The notes beneath the pieces are model-generated. The model saw nothing but the letters and a program-made list of their open reading frames with translations, had not been told where the DNA came from and ran no database searches. Made by a program: the position numbers and the translations under genes. Below, piece by piece: positions 1 to 9,084 of a DNA stretch of 64,000 nucleotides. The number at the start of each line of letters is the position of its first letter. Position 1 is the first letter of the stretch. Source of the stretch: Microvirga ossetica. Its GTDB lineage: Bacteria; Pseudomonadota; Alphaproteobacteria; Rhizobiales; Beijerinckiaceae. The stretch spans positions 4,676,501 through 4,740,500 of the forward strand of contig NZ_CP016616.1 of the NCBI RefSeq assembly GCF_002741015.1, read 5' to 3'.

Positions 1-429
1 CAGGTCTTGGATCGCTCGCGAGCGTGCAAGATGAACCCCTTGGTGGATATTCTCGACCATCACGAGGCGAATGAAGTCTTCATTCGAGTTCTGATAATCG
101 AATGTGAAGCCCACAAGAGCCCGGATTGCGGCCTCCGGCTCCAGATCGACCAGATCTAATGTCGCCTCGATCTGCCTGATACGCCGGTAAGCGTCTTCGA
201 GCACCGCAACGAACAATCCCTCCTTATCCTCGAAGTAGTAGTAGATCATCCGCTTGCTGGTGTTCGTCTGGGCGGCGATCTCGTCCACCCGCGCTCCGCT
301 ATAACCTTTCTCGGCAAATTCCCTGGTTGCGACCGCCAAGATGTTCTGCCGTGTCAGTTCAGGATCGTAACCGCCACGGCCGGAGGTCGACCGCTTGGTA
401 ATGTGACGGGAGGGTTTAACGTCATGCAT
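1..429 (-). CDS. TetR/AcrR family transcriptional regulator (C-terminus runs off the window)
   Basis: The reverse strand reads about 143 codons from an ATG at 429 to the window edge. An arginine/lysine-rich start is followed by a classic TetR helix-turn-helix: ILAVATREFAEKGYSGA, then VDEIAAQTNTSKRMIYYYF and EDKEGLF at roughly residues 29-78. The ligand-binding half is only partly present. The gene is divergent from the quinate/protocatechuate operon starting at 769, and an inverted repeat lies in the shared intergenic region, so it is probably the local repressor of that operon. The effector is unknown. The family call is firm; the regulatory target is inference. Confidence 0.9.
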   Translation of the reverse strand, partial: MHDVKPSRHITKRSTSGRGGYDPELTRQNILAVATREFAEKGYSGARVDEIAAQTNTSKRMIYYYFEDKEGLFVAVLEDAYRRIRQIEATLDLVDLEPEAAIRALVGFTFDYQNSNEDFIRLVMVENIHQGVHLARSRAIQDL

Positions 430-768
430 CGCGGGGACATCCTTCACGCCCAGTCATGGACAATCCTCTCGTCACCTGGATCTTCTTCCGGGCAATGGCT
501 CAGCACGAACCCGTTTCGTGGGCAAGGCGGATTAGGCGTCAACGTGAAAGCTCCAAAGGGCCCAATCAAAGGGAACGCAAGCTTTGTTCGTCTAAAGGCG
601 TAGAGGCGCAGTTAAAAAACACCGATCACCCCCGTTGACTATACTAACTAGTTCGTACATTAATCCCACTGCCCGCCGGATGCAAGCGATCGAGCAGAGA
701 AATGCCGCGATCCTGGGCAAGAATGAGGAAAAGCTCCGACTGCGCGTCGGATTACCGAGAGGGACGTC
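430..768. promoter_or_regulatory. Divergent intergenic region with promoter and palindromic operator
   Basis: No gene is convincing here. A sigma70-like promoter is visible reading rightward: TTGACT at 635-640 and CATTAA at 658-663, 17 bases apart. The spacer holds a near-perfect 16-bp palindrome at 642-657 (TACTAACT then AGTTCGTA, one mismatched pair) with AACTAGTT at its centre. A symmetric site between -35 and -10 is a usual place for a TetR-type operator, and the TetR gene lies just to the left. Repression of the catabolic operon from this site is inference. Confidence 0.6.
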
Positions 769-1737
769 ATGGTCATGCCCACTGAAGGCATCCGACATGC
801 TGACTCCTTGCTTCATGCAGGTGGCGTCTGTTTCCAGCCTGCAGAGGCTCCTAACGCCGGGGCTGCCAGCCTGAGCCCTGCGGCAGAGTACGCCCGCGCC
901 AAGTCCGTCCTCGTCGGTCTGATTGGATCCGGCATCCAGGCCTCCCGCACGCCGGCTATGCATGAGCGCGAGGGGGCTGAGCAGGGCCTGCGGTACATTT
1001 ATAAACTGATCGATCTCGACGAGCTTCGGATCGGACCGGAAGCTCTGCCCGAGCTCGTCACAGCAGCGCGGCGGATGGGCTTCGCCGGCCTGAACATTAC
1101 CTATCCCTGCAAGCAGGCTGTTATTCCGCTGCTCGATGAGTTGACGCCCGACGCCCAAGCGCTCGGTGCGGTCAACACAGTCGTGTTCCGCGACGGGCGC
1201 AGCATCGGCTGCAACACCGATTGGTGGGGCTTTGCCGAGAGCTTCAAGCGCGAGCTGGCCGACGTTGCCCGCGATCGGGTGATCCAGTTCGGAGCCGGCG
1301 GCGCAGGCGCCGCCGTGGCTCACGCCCTGCTGACTCTCGGGGTAGGCCAGCTCCGCATCGTCGATACGGATGCGAGCCGCGCCCAGCGGCTTGCGACTGA
1401 GTTATGTACACGCTTCGGTTCGGAGCGCGCGATCCCGGAAGGCGATCTCGAAAAGGCCTTGTCGGACGCGAACGGGGTGGTCAACACCACGCCGGTCGGC
1501 ATGGCGAAGTATCCCGGCATGCCGTTGCCCGCGCACCTTTTGCATCCCGCTCTCTGGGTTGCCGACATCATTTACTTCCCCCTTGAGACTGAACTGCTGC
1601 GGACAGCGCGCGGCATGGGCTGCCGCACCATGGGGGGCGGAGGAATGGCCGTCTTTCAAGCCGTTGGAGCCTTCCGTCTGTTCACCGGAGTTGAACCGGA
1701 TCCCGAACGAATGAGGCAACACTTTCAATCGATGTAA
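769..1737 (+). CDS. Quinate/shikimate dehydrogenase (AroE/YdiB family)
   Basis: This NAD(P)-dependent oxidoreductase interconverts shikimate (or quinate) and 3-dehydroshikimate (3-dehydroquinate). The 322-residue product has the substrate-binding motif NITYPCKQ with the catalytic lysine near 115, the NTDWWGF motif with the catalytic aspartate near 151, a GAGGAGAA dinucleotide loop near 175, and NTTPVGM followed by a C-terminal GGGGMAVFQAV segment. It is the first gene of a catabolic operon containing 3-dehydroshikimate dehydratase, so a degradative role is more likely than aromatic amino acid biosynthesis. The first 33 or so residues look like an extension. GAGAGGGACG just before the ATG supports the chosen start; the ATG two codons later is equally possible. 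Confidence 0.88.
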   Translation: MVMPTEGIRHADSLLHAGGVCFQPAEAPNAGAASLSPAAEYARAKSVLVGLIGSGIQASRTPAMHEREGAEQGLRYIYKLIDLDELRIGPEALPELVTAARRMGFAGLNITYPCKQAVIPLLDELTPDAQALGAVNTVVFRDGRSIGCNTDWWGFAESFKRELADVARDRVIQFGAGGAGAAVAHALLTLGVGQLRIVDTDASRAQRLATELCTRFGSERAIPEGDLEKALSDANGVVNTTPVGMAKYPGMPLPAHLLHPALWVADIIYFPLETELLRTARGMGCRTMGGGGMAVFQAVGAFRLFTGVEPDPERMRQHFQSM

Positions 1738-1787
1738 CGCGTCCGCTCCAAAAACAACAATAAGGACGCCAGATACAGGAAACGCCG

Positions 1788-2393
1788 ATGCACATGATCG
1801 TTGAAGGCTACTTCAAGCTGCTAAAGATCCTGATTGCCCTCTTCCTGGCGATCATGGTCGTTCTCGTTTTCGGCAACGTGGTGCTGCGTTACGCCTTCAA
1901 CTCCGGCATTACGGTCTCGGAGGAGGTCTCGCGCTGGCTCTTCGTCTGGCTGACCTTCCTGGGCGCCATCGTGGCCCTGCGCCAGCATGGCCATCTCGGT
2001 GTCGATGCCCTGGTCCGACGCCTGCCGAATGCGGGCAAGCGGGCCTGCCTGATCGTCACTCAGATCCTGATGCTCTACGCCACCTGGCTGCTGCTCCAGG
2101 GCAGTTGGGAGCAGACCATGATCAACTGGGATGTGGCAGCGCCGGCCTCCGGCCTCTCGACCGGCTGGTTCTATGGGGTCGGCATCGTCTTCGGCGTCTC
2201 GACCGGCCTGATCCTGATCGCCGATCTCTACCGCACGGTCAGTGGCAAGCTTTCTGATGAGGAGCTTGTCATGGTCAAGGAGTCGGAAGAGCAGGGAGAG
2301 CTCGAGGCGCTCCAGCACGAATTGGCCGAGCGCGACCGCCGCGAAAGCGGGCTCGCCACCCCCGCACCCACACCCGGGAAGGTGCAGTCATGA
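1788..2393 (+). CDS. dctQ: TRAP transporter small permease (DctQ family)
   Basis: This is a small integral membrane subunit of a tripartite ATP-independent periplasmic transporter. The 201-residue product has four hydrophobic segments and the family hallmarks: GNVVLRYAFNSG near residue 28, EEVSRWLFVWLTFLGA, and an RQHGHLGVDALV loop. Its stop overlaps the dctM start (ATGA at 2390), which indicates translational coupling. The C-terminal tail after about residue 150 is charged and rich in Glu and Arg. With dctM and dctP it should import an organic acid anion; the operon suggests quinate, shikimate, 3-dehydroshikimate or protocatechuate. Confidence 0.9.
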   Translation: MHMIVEGYFKLLKILIALFLAIMVVLVFGNVVLRYAFNSGITVSEEVSRWLFVWLTFLGAIVALRQHGHLGVDALVRRLPNAGKRACLIVTQILMLYATWLLLQGSWEQTMINWDVAAPASGLSTGWFYGVGIVFGVSTGLILIADLYRTVSGKLSDEELVMVKESEEQGELEALQHELAERDRRESGLATPAPTPGKVQS

Positions 2394-3670
2394 CCATCGC
2401 GATCTTCGTCGGCTCTCTTCTCGGCACCATGGCGATCGGAATGCCGATCGCCTACGCCCTGCTCATCAGCGGCATCGCCCTGATGTACTACATGGATCTG
2501 TTCGACGCACAGATCATCGCACAGAACGTCATCAACGGGGCCGACAGCTTCCCACTCCTGGCGGTGCCGTTCTTCATGCTGGCCGGCGAGATCATGAACA
2601 CGGGCGGCCTGTCCAAGCGCATCGTGGACGTTGCCCTGGCGCTGGTGGGCCACGTGAAGGGCGGCCTCGGGTATGTGGCCATTCTGGCCGCCTGCATTCT
2701 CTCGGCTTTGTCCGGCTCGGCCGTGGCCGATGCTGCGGCTCTCTCGGCTCTGCTCGTGCCCATGATGGTCAAAGCCGGCCACAGCAAATCGCTCTCCGGT
2801 GGGCTCATCGCCGCATCCGGCGTGATCGGGCCAGTGATCCCACCCAGCATCGGTTTTGTGGTGTTCGGTGTCGTGGGTGGTGTGTCGATCACCAAGCTGT
2901 TCCTGGCCGGTCTGGTGCCTGGGATTCTGCTCGGTCTCGGTTTGGCCTTCGCCTGGTGGTGGGAGGTGCGCAAGGAAACCATCGTCAGCCCGCCGAAGAA
3001 GTCGGCAGGCGAAATCGGCCGCGCCCTGCGCGAGGGCATCTGGGCTCTGATCCTGCCCTTCATCATCATCTTCGGCCTGAAGTTCGGTGTCTTCACCCCG
3101 ACCGAAGCGGCGGTGGTGGCGGCAGTCTACTCGCTGATCGTGGCGGTGTTCGTCTACCGCGAACTCAAGATCTCGGAGCTGTTTGCAGTCTTCGTGACAT
3201 CGGCTCAGACAACCGCCGTCGTCATGCTGCTGGTGGCCGCAGCCCTGGTCTCGGCGTGGCTGATCACCGTATCGGAAATCGCCACCTCCGTGGTCGACCT
3301 GCTCCAGCCGTTCATGGGCAACCAGACGCTGCTGCTGATTGCCATTATGGTGCTCGTGGTCATTGTCGGCACGGCCATGGACATGACGCCGACGATCCTG
3401 ATCCTGACGCCGATCCTGATGCCGGTGGTCAAGGCGGCCGGCATCGACCCGGTCTATTTCGGCGTGCTGTTCATCGTGAACAACTCGATCGGCTTGATCA
3501 CGCCGCCGGTCGGAACGGTGCTCAACGTCGTGGCCGGCGTCTCGCGCATCAGCATGGAAGACCTGATGAAGGGTGTCTGGCCTTTTCTGCTGGCACAGCT
3601 CGTCGTGCTGTTCCTCATGGTGCTGTTCCCGCAGCTTGTCATGTGGCCCGCCAAATTGATCGGAGGATAG
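2390..3670 (+). CDS. dctM: TRAP transporter large permease (DctM family)
   Basis: This 426-residue polytopic membrane protein is of usual DctM length. Family motifs include FVGSLLGTMAIGMPIA at the N-terminus, LLAVPFFMLAGEIMNTGG near residue 57, LSGSAVADAAALSALL, GVIGPVIPPSIGFVVFG near 142 and NNSIGLITPPVGTVLNV near 365. It uses the sodium gradient to move substrate delivered by the periplasmic DctP protein. It overlaps dctQ by four bases and is followed after 73 bases by dctP, giving the order Q-M-P. Confidence 0.93.
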   Translation: MTIAIFVGSLLGTMAIGMPIAYALLISGIALMYYMDLFDAQIIAQNVINGADSFPLLAVPFFMLAGEIMNTGGLSKRIVDVALALVGHVKGGLGYVAILAACILSALSGSAVADAAALSALLVPMMVKAGHSKSLSGGLIAASGVIGPVIPPSIGFVVFGVVGGVSITKLFLAGLVPGILLGLGLAFAWWWEVRKETIVSPPKKSAGEIGRALREGIWALILPFIIIFGLKFGVFTPTEAAVVAAVYSLIVAVFVYRELKISELFAVFVTSAQTTAVVMLLVAAALVSAWLITVSEIATSVVDLLQPFMGNQTLLLIAIMVLVVIVGTAMDMTPTILILTPILMPVVKAAGIDPVYFGVLFIVNNSIGLITPPVGTVLNVVAGVSRISMEDLMKGVWPFLLAQLVVLFLMVLFPQLVMWPAKLIGG

Positions 3671-3743
3671 CCGGCGACAGTTCACGAACACGGTGCCGAG
3701 CACCGACAAACCATCCTGAAAAAACGTTAGGGAGATCAGAGTC

Positions 3744-4760
3744 ATGAAGCATTTCGGTAAGGTCATCGGCAGTGCGTTGCTGAGCAGCGTGTTTCTCCTG
3801 CCAGGATCGGCAAACGCCGAGATCAAAGAGCGCACCATTCGATTTGCGTTCCAGAACGCGCAGGAGCATCCGCAAGGGCAGGGCGCCAAGAAGTTCGCGG
3901 AACTGGTCGAGCAGAAGAGCGGCGGCAAGATCAAGGTCCGTCTGTTCCCAAGCGGCCAGCTGGGTGGCGACCTGCAAACCGTCTCGTCAATCCAGGGCGG
4001 TACCCTCGATATGACGGTTCTGAACGCCGGCCTTCTCGTCGGCCAGGTCAAGGAGTTCGGCCTCTTCGATCTGCCGTTCCTCTTTGACAGTGCGAAGCAG
4101 GCGGACGCCGTCGTAGACGGTCCTTTCGGCCAGAAGCTTTCAGAGACGCTCGTTCCCAAGAACCTTGTCGGCCTCGGTTATTGGGATCTGGGCTTCCGTA
4201 ATCTCACGAACAGCCGGCGTCCTGTGACGAAGCTCGAGGAGATTCAAGGCCTCAAGGTTCGCGTCGTGCAGTCGCCACTCTACATCGATCTGTTCAACAC
4301 GCTCGGAGCCAACGCGGTCCCGCTGCCGTTCCCGGAACTCTACACAGCTCTGGAGCAGAAGACGGTCGACGGCCAGGAAAACCCCGCGACGGTCATTCAG
4401 ACATCGAAGTTCGCCGAGGTTCAGAAGTATCTCACGTTCACCCGGCACGTGTACAATCCGCAGATCGTGATCTTCAGCAAACGCGTCTGGGATCGCTATG
4501 ACGCTGAAGAGAAGAAGCTCGTCGAAGAGGCTGCCGCGGAGGCGAAGGCCTATCAACGCCAAGTCTCCCGTGATGCCGAGACCAAGGCGGTTGAGCAGCT
4601 CAAGGCTCAGGGCATGCAGCTGACCGAGTTGTCTCCGGAGGAGGTTGCAAGACTGCGGGACAAGGTGAAGCCGGTCACCGAGAAATTCGCGAAGGAAGCA
4701 AACGAGGCCGCTTCCAAGGAACTCTTTGCGGAGATCGAGAAGGCCCGCGCAGCGCGCTGA
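3744..4760 (+). CDS. dctP: TRAP transporter periplasmic substrate-binding protein (DctP family)
   Basis: The 338-residue product begins with a signal peptide (MKHFGKVIGSALLSSVF, cleavage expected after the PGSANA segment). The mature part has DctP motifs: HPQGQGAKKFAELVEQKSGGKI, LFPSGQLGGDLQTVSSIQGGTLDM, and a GLKVRVVQSPLYIDLFNTLGA block containing the arginine that typically contacts the substrate carboxylate. A GGGAGATC ribosome-binding site precedes the ATG. It should capture the organic acid for DctQM. The ligand is inferred from the operon (hydroaromatic or aromatic acid) and not readable from sequence. Confidence 0.92.
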   Translation: MKHFGKVIGSALLSSVFLLPGSANAEIKERTIRFAFQNAQEHPQGQGAKKFAELVEQKSGGKIKVRLFPSGQLGGDLQTVSSIQGGTLDMTVLNAGLLVGQVKEFGLFDLPFLFDSAKQADAVVDGPFGQKLSETLVPKNLVGLGYWDLGFRNLTNSRRPVTKLEEIQGLKVRVVQSPLYIDLFNTLGANAVPLPFPELYTALEQKTVDGQENPATVIQTSKFAEVQKYLTFTRHVYNPQIVIFSKRVWDRYDAEEKKLVEEAAAEAKAYQRQVSRDAETKAVEQLKAQGMQLTELSPEEVARLRDKVKPVTEKFAKEANEAASKELFAEIEKARAAR

Positions 4761-4855
4761 GTTTCCTGCTTTACTAATATTCGTGCTGGCGGACGAACGC
4801 CGCCGGCACACCCATCGCAGTCGCCAGCATCTCGCAGAATGAAGGTAGAAAAGCC

Positions 4856-6748
4856 GTGCAAACCGCCATCGCCACTGTTTGTCTCAGCGGTACATTGGAC
4901 GAAAAGCTCCAGGCTATCGCGGCAGCCCAGTTCAAGGGAGTCGAGATCTTCGAGAACGACCTGTTGTCGTTCAATGGAACGCCGACGGACGTGCGCCGTA
5001 TGGTCGAGGGCCTTGGCCTCGTCAGTGCCGTGTTCCAACCCTTCCGCGATTTTGAAGGCATGCCGGAGCCGAAGCGCGCCAAGGTGTTCTCACGCGCCGA
5101 GCGCAAGTTCGACGTCATGCAGGAGCTTGGCTGCGACTTCCTGATGGTGTGCAGCAATGTCTCGCCCGACAGCCTTGGAGGCATAGACCGGGCTGCGGCG
5201 GACTTCTACGAGCTCGGAGAGCGGGCGGCAAAGCGCGGCATGCGGGTGGCATTCGAGGCGCTGGCCTGGGGGAACCACGTCAATGACTACCGCGATGCCT
5301 GGGAGGTTGTCCGCCGCGCCAATCACCCGGCGGTCGGTCTCGTCCTCGATTCGTTCCACATTCTCGCGCGAGGGACGGACCTGGCGGCAATCCGCTCCAT
5401 CCCAAAAGACAAGATCTTCCTCGTCCAGATGGCGGATGCGCCGAAACTCGACATGGATTATTTGTCGTGGAGCCGCCACTACCGCTGCTTCCCAGGCCAG
5501 GGGGATTTGCCGATCGACGCTTTCATGGATGCCCTCCAGGCAACCGGTTTCGACGGCCTGCTCTCGCTTGAGATCTTCAACGACCGCTTCCGGGCAGGAT
5601 CCGCGCGCAGCGTTGCGCTCGACGGTCAGCGCTCGCTGCTCGTCACGCTGGATCAGCTTCAGCGACGGACAGGTGTTCGGGTCCCGGATCTGCCCAAGCT
5701 TCCTCCTCGCGCCGCTTGCCACGAGGTCGAGTTCGTCGAGTTCGCCATGGACGAGAGAAGTGCCGAGCCTTTCAAGCAAGTTTTGACGGGGCTCGGCTTT
5801 GTCAAGGCGGGCAAGCATCGCTCCAAGGACGTCACCCATTGGCGTCAGGGTGACATCAACATTGTCGTGAACAGCGACAAAGAGGGCTTCGCCCATTCCT
5901 TCAATATCACCCATGGGCCCTCGGTATGTGCCATCGCGTTGCGGGTCGATGATGCTCCGGCGACGATCGAGCGAGCCGTGCAGCTCCTGGATCAGCCGTT
6001 TGCACAGGCGGTGGGCCCAGGTGAGTTGGACATCCCAGCGGTGCGAGGCTTGGGCGGGAGCCTGATCTACTTCGTCGATCACAAGACCGGCCTCGACCGC
6101 CTGTGGGATACGGATTTCGAGCCCGTGGCCGACGGCGCCGGCGACTTTACGGGCGCAGGGCTCACGAGCGTCGATCATGTATCCCAATCGATGTTTTATG
6201 AGGAGATGCTGACATGGCTTCTCTTCTACATTTCCCTGCTCGATGTGCGGAAGACGCCGGTCCAGAACGTGATCGATCCGGGCGGCGTGGTGCAAAGTCA
6301 GGTGGTGGCGACCGAAGACGGAGCAGTACGCCTCATTCTCAATGCCTCTCAGAGTCGTCAGACACAATCATCCCGGTTTCTGACCGATATGTTCGGCTCG
6401 GGAATTCAGCATATCGCGCTCGCCACGGCGGACATTTCCGCGACGGTCGAACGGCTGAAGGCGAGCGGGGTCGAGTTGCTTCCGATCCCCGAGAACTACT
6501 ACGAAGACCTCGAGGCGCGCACGGATCTTTCAGAGGACGAAATCGAGCGGCTACGGGCCGGTAACATTCTCTATGATCGCGAGGGCGCCGCCGAGTTCTT
6601 CCAGGTCTACACGAAAACGCTGGAGAATGGGTTCTTCTTCGAGATTGTAGAGCGTCGCGGGTACGAGGGCTTCGGCGCCGTGAATGCTCCGATCCGCCTT
6701 GCGGCGCAAACGCGTCTGGCGCTTTCCGCGGCGCCGCCGCAGTTCTGA
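4856..6748 (+). CDS. quiC: 3-dehydroshikimate dehydratase fused to a VOC/HPPD-like domain (QuiC-type)
   Basis: The 630-residue fusion converts 3-dehydroshikimate to protocatechuate, linking the quinate/shikimate branch to the beta-ketoadipate pathway. Residues about 1-270 form a xylose-isomerase-like TIM barrel with candidate metal ligands in VAFEALAWGNHVNDY, LVLDSFH, MADAP and SLEIFND. Residues about 295-630 resemble 4-hydroxyphenylpyruvate dioxygenase (HVSQSM, IQHIALATADI, and FFFEIVERRGYEGFGAVN at the C-terminus). This two-domain arrangement is known for bacterial QuiC dehydratases often labelled sugar phosphate isomerase/HPPD fusions. The start is GTG at 4856. It lies between the TRAP genes and pcaH. 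Confidence 0.87.
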   Translation: MQTAIATVCLSGTLDEKLQAIAAAQFKGVEIFENDLLSFNGTPTDVRRMVEGLGLVSAVFQPFRDFEGMPEPKRAKVFSRAERKFDVMQELGCDFLMVCSNVSPDSLGGIDRAAADFYELGERAAKRGMRVAFEALAWGNHVNDYRDAWEVVRRANHPAVGLVLDSFHILARGTDLAAIRSIPKDKIFLVQMADAPKLDMDYLSWSRHYRCFPGQGDLPIDAFMDALQATGFDGLLSLEIFNDRFRAGSARSVALDGQRSLLVTLDQLQRRTGVRVPDLPKLPPRAACHEVEFVEFAMDERSAEPFKQVLTGLGFVKAGKHRSKDVTHWRQGDINIVVNSDKEGFAHSFNITHGPSVCAIALRVDDAPATIERAVQLLDQPFAQAVGPGELDIPAVRGLGGSLIYFVDHKTGLDRLWDTDFEPVADGAGDFTGAGLTSVDHVSQSMFYEEMLTWLLFYISLLDVRKTPVQNVIDPGGVVQSQVVATEDGAVRLILNASQSRQTQSSRFLTDMFGSGIQHIALATADISATVERLKASGVELLPIPENYYEDLEARTDLSEDEIERLRAGNILYDREGAAEFFQVYTKTLENGFFFEIVERRGYEGFGAVNAPIRLAAQTRLALSAAPPQF

Positions 6749-6766
6749 CGAGTTGGAGGGATTCCC

Positions 6767-7546
6767 ATGCAGCAAAAAGCCACCCCAAGCGAAGTGAGCG
6801 AGCCCCGCCAGGAGCAGATGATGAACCTCGAAGGCGGTTTCTATCAGCGGGACCGGAGCTGGCATCCGGCGGCGCTGACGCCGCAATACAAGACCTCGGT
6901 GCTGCGCTCGCCGCAATACCCGCTTCTCGCGCTCGACAACACGATCTCGGAGATGACCGGCCCGCGCTTCGGGCACAACCAGATCGGCCCGCTCGACAAC
7001 GACCTCATCCGCAACTTCGCCAAGACCGGCGATGCCATCGGCCAGCGCATCATCGTCTATGGCCGCGTGCTCGACGAGAACGCCCGCCCGGTGCCCGGCG
7101 CCCTGGTCGAGTTCTGGCAGGCCAATGCCGGCGGTCGCTACCGGCACAAGAAGGAAACCTATCTCGCCGCCATCGACCCGAACTTCGGCGGCTGCGGACG
7201 CGCGATCACCGACGAGGACGGGCGCTACTGGTTCCGCACCATCAAGCCCGGCGCCTACCCTTGGCCGAACGGCGTCAACGACTGGCGCCCGGCGCACATC
7301 CACTTCTCGCTCTTCGGCCATGCCTTCGCCCAGCGCCTGATCACGCAGATGTATTTCGAGGGCGATCCGATGATCTGGCAATGCCCGATCGTCTCGACGA
7401 TTGCGGACAAGGCGGCGATCGACCAGCTCACCGCCGTCCTCGACCGCAACGCCACGCTGCCCATGGACGCGCTCGCCTACAAGTTCGACATCGTGCTGCG
7501 CGGGCGCCGCTCGACCATGTTCGAGAACCGGATGGAGGGGAATTGA
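6767..7546 (+). CDS. pcaH: Protocatechuate 3,4-dioxygenase beta subunit
   Basis: This is the iron-binding subunit of intradiol protocatechuate 3,4-dioxygenase, which opens protocatechuate to 3-carboxy-cis,cis-muconate. The 259-residue protein carries the Fe(III) ligands: a tyrosine in [11 protein letters not shown], a second tyrosine in PGAYPWPN, and two histidines in [12 protein letters not shown]. The preceding segment [10 protein letters not shown] is characteristic of intradiol dioxygenases. GGAGGG lies just ahead of the ATG. The last bases overlap the pcaG start (TGATG), as expected for subunits made in equal amounts. Confidence 0.96.
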   Translation: MQQKATPSEVSEPRQEQMMNLEGGFYQRDRSWHPAALTPQYKTSVLRSPQYPLLALDNTISEMTGPRFGHNQIGPLDNDLIRNFAKTGDAIGQRIIVYGRVLDENARPVPGALVEFWQANAGGRYRHKKETYLAAIDPNFGGCGRAITDEDGRYWFRTIKPGAYPWPNGVNDWRPAHIHFSLFGHAFAQRLITQMYFEGDPMIWQCPIVSTIADKAAIDQLTAVLDRNATLPMDALAYKFDIVLRGRRSTMFENRMEGN

Positions 7547-8172
7547 TGTTTCAGACGCTGACCACGCTCAAGGAGTCGCCCTCGCAGACGGCCGGCCCCT
7601 ACATCCATATCGGCGCGACCCCGAACTGGGTCGAGATCACCGGCGTGTGGGACGAGGACCTCGGCCTCGTCCTGGTCGACCCTGAGACCAAGGGCGAGCG
7701 GATCCTCGTCAAGGGCCGCATCTTCGACGGCAGCGGCCATCCGATCAAGGACGCCCTGGTCGAGATCTGGCAGGCCGATGCGGACGGGCTCTACAACAGC
7801 CCGGAGGAGAAGCGCGGAAAGGCCGACCCGCACTTCGTCGGCTGGGGCCGCCAGCCGACCGATGGGACCACCGGCGAGTACCGCTTCGAGACGATCAAGC
7901 CCGGCCGCGTGCCGTACAAGGACGGCCGCCCGATGGCGCCGCACATCACATTCTGGATCGTGGCGCGGGGCATCAATATCGGGCTGCACACGCGGCTGTA
8001 TTTCGGCGACGAGGAGGCGGCCAATGCGGAATGCCCGGTTCTGGCGCGCATCGAGCACAAGGTCCGCCTCGCCACCCTGATCGCCGCGCGCAGCGAGGAG
8101 AGCGGCATGCCGACCTACACCTTCGACATCCATCTGCAGGGTGACAAGGAAACCGTGTTCTTCGATATCTGA
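7546..8172 (+). CDS. pcaG: Protocatechuate 3,4-dioxygenase alpha subunit
   Basis: This 208-residue partner of PcaH starts at the ATG overlapping the pcaH stop codon. Motifs are SPSQTAGPYIHIG at the N-terminus, DALVEIWQADADGLYNSP, GYRFETIKPG-like text (EYRFETIKPGRVPY) and APHITFWIVARGINIGLHTRLYF. The two histidine iron ligands of the beta subunit are absent, as normal for alpha, which helps shape the active site. An in-frame upstream extension to 7261 exists but lies inside pcaH and was not used. Confidence 0.95.
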   Translation: MFQTLTTLKESPSQTAGPYIHIGATPNWVEITGVWDEDLGLVLVDPETKGERILVKGRIFDGSGHPIKDALVEIWQADADGLYNSPEEKRGKADPHFVGWGRQPTDGTTGEYRFETIKPGRVPYKDGRPMAPHITFWIVARGINIGLHTRLYFGDEEAANAECPVLARIEHKVRLATLIAARSEESGMPTYTFDIHLQGDKETVFFDI

Positions 8173-8195
8173 CCCCAATTCCAGGACCAATTGCG

Positions 8196-9044
8196 ATGAA
8201 TCCCGTTGTTATTGCTGTGGCTATCACCGGCTCCGTGCCGCGCAAGAAGGACAATCCAGCGGTGCCGATCCTGCCGCCTGAGCAGGTCGAGAGCACGCGG
8301 GAGGCTTATGAGGCCGGAGCGACGCTCGTGCACATTCACGTCCGCAACGATGACGAGACCTCCTCATCCGATCCGGAGCGGTTCCGACAGGTGCAGGATG
8401 GGGTGAACCGTCTCTGCCCGGGGATGATCGTACAGTTCTCCACCGGAGGGCGCGGACGCGACCCGTCTCTGCGCAGCTCTGCGCTCTACCTGCGACCTGA
8501 TATGGCCTCCCTCTCCACAGGATCGGTGAACTTCCCGACCATCGTCTATGAAAACCACACCACTCTCGTGGAAGAGATGGCCGCCAAAATGAAGGAGTTC
8601 GGCGTCAGACCCGAGATCGAGATCTTCGATCTCTCGCACCTGCACGGGGCGCGGCGTCTGGCGGATAAGGGTCTGCTCGACGAGCGTCCGCACATCCAGT
8701 TCGTCATGGGCGTGCAGAATGCTCTGCCGGCCGAGGAAGGGCTGCTCGATATCCTGCTGAACGAAGCCAGGAGGCTGTTCCCGGCCTGTACCTGGACGGC
8801 TGCCGGCATCGGCCGCCATCAGGCCCAGGTCATGGAATGGGCGTTGGCCCGCGGGGCCGATGCGATCCGCACCGGACTCGAAGATAACGTCCGGATCGCC
8901 AAAGATCGTTTGGCCGCCTCGAATGCGGAATTGGTATCCCTGGCAGCTGACGCGGTGCGTCGCCACGGCCGGCGCATCGCCACCGCCGATGAGGCCCGTG
9001 CGCTTCTCGGGATCAAGCCCGCTCGAGGCATACAGGCGGCCTGA
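8196..9044 (+). CDS. Beta-keto acid cleavage enzyme (BKACE/DUF849 family)
   Basis: The 282-residue TIM-barrel protein matches the 3-keto-5-aminohexanoate cleavage family: AITGSVPRKKDNPAVPILP at the start, GATLVHIHVRND with the zinc-binding HIH pair near residue 48, STGGRGR, PEIEIFDLSHL, and GADAIRTGLEDNVRI at the end. Members transfer the acyl part of a beta-keto acid to CoA from acetyl-CoA, releasing acetoacetate. Sitting between pcaG and pcaDC, it could act on beta-ketoadipate, the product of PcaD, yielding succinyl-CoA and acetoacetate. No pcaF thiolase is seen here, which makes that role attractive but unproven. Confidence 0.88.
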   Translation: MNPVVIAVAITGSVPRKKDNPAVPILPPEQVESTREAYEAGATLVHIHVRNDDETSSSDPERFRQVQDGVNRLCPGMIVQFSTGGRGRDPSLRSSALYLRPDMASLSTGSVNFPTIVYENHTTLVEEMAAKMKEFGVRPEIEIFDLSHLHGARRLADKGLLDERPHIQFVMGVQNALPAEEGLLDILLNEARRLFPACTWTAAGIGRHQAQVMEWALARGADAIRTGLEDNVRIAKDRLAASNAELVSLAADAVRRHGRRIATADEARALLGIKPARGIQAA

Positions 9045-9084
9045 TCGAGCTCCGTACCTCCCTGTTTGCGATCGGATGCGACCG

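Noticed and set aside
592..1323. 243-codon minus-strand frame over the quinate/shikimate dehydrogenase gene
   Set aside because: Shadow of the plus-strand gene, which has full AroE motifs.
2228..4159. 643-codon open frame on the minus strand over the TRAP genes
   Set aside because: It is antisense to dctQ, dctM and dctP, is rich in His/Asp/Arg low-complexity text and has no domain; a GC-rich shadow frame.
5090..6367. 425-codon minus-strand frame opposite quiC
   Set aside because: No recognisable motif; antisense to a well-supported enzyme.
8860..9084. N-terminal extension of PcaDC into the BKACE gene
   Set aside because: It overlaps the BKACE coding sequence and adds sequence unrelated to alpha/beta hydrolases.
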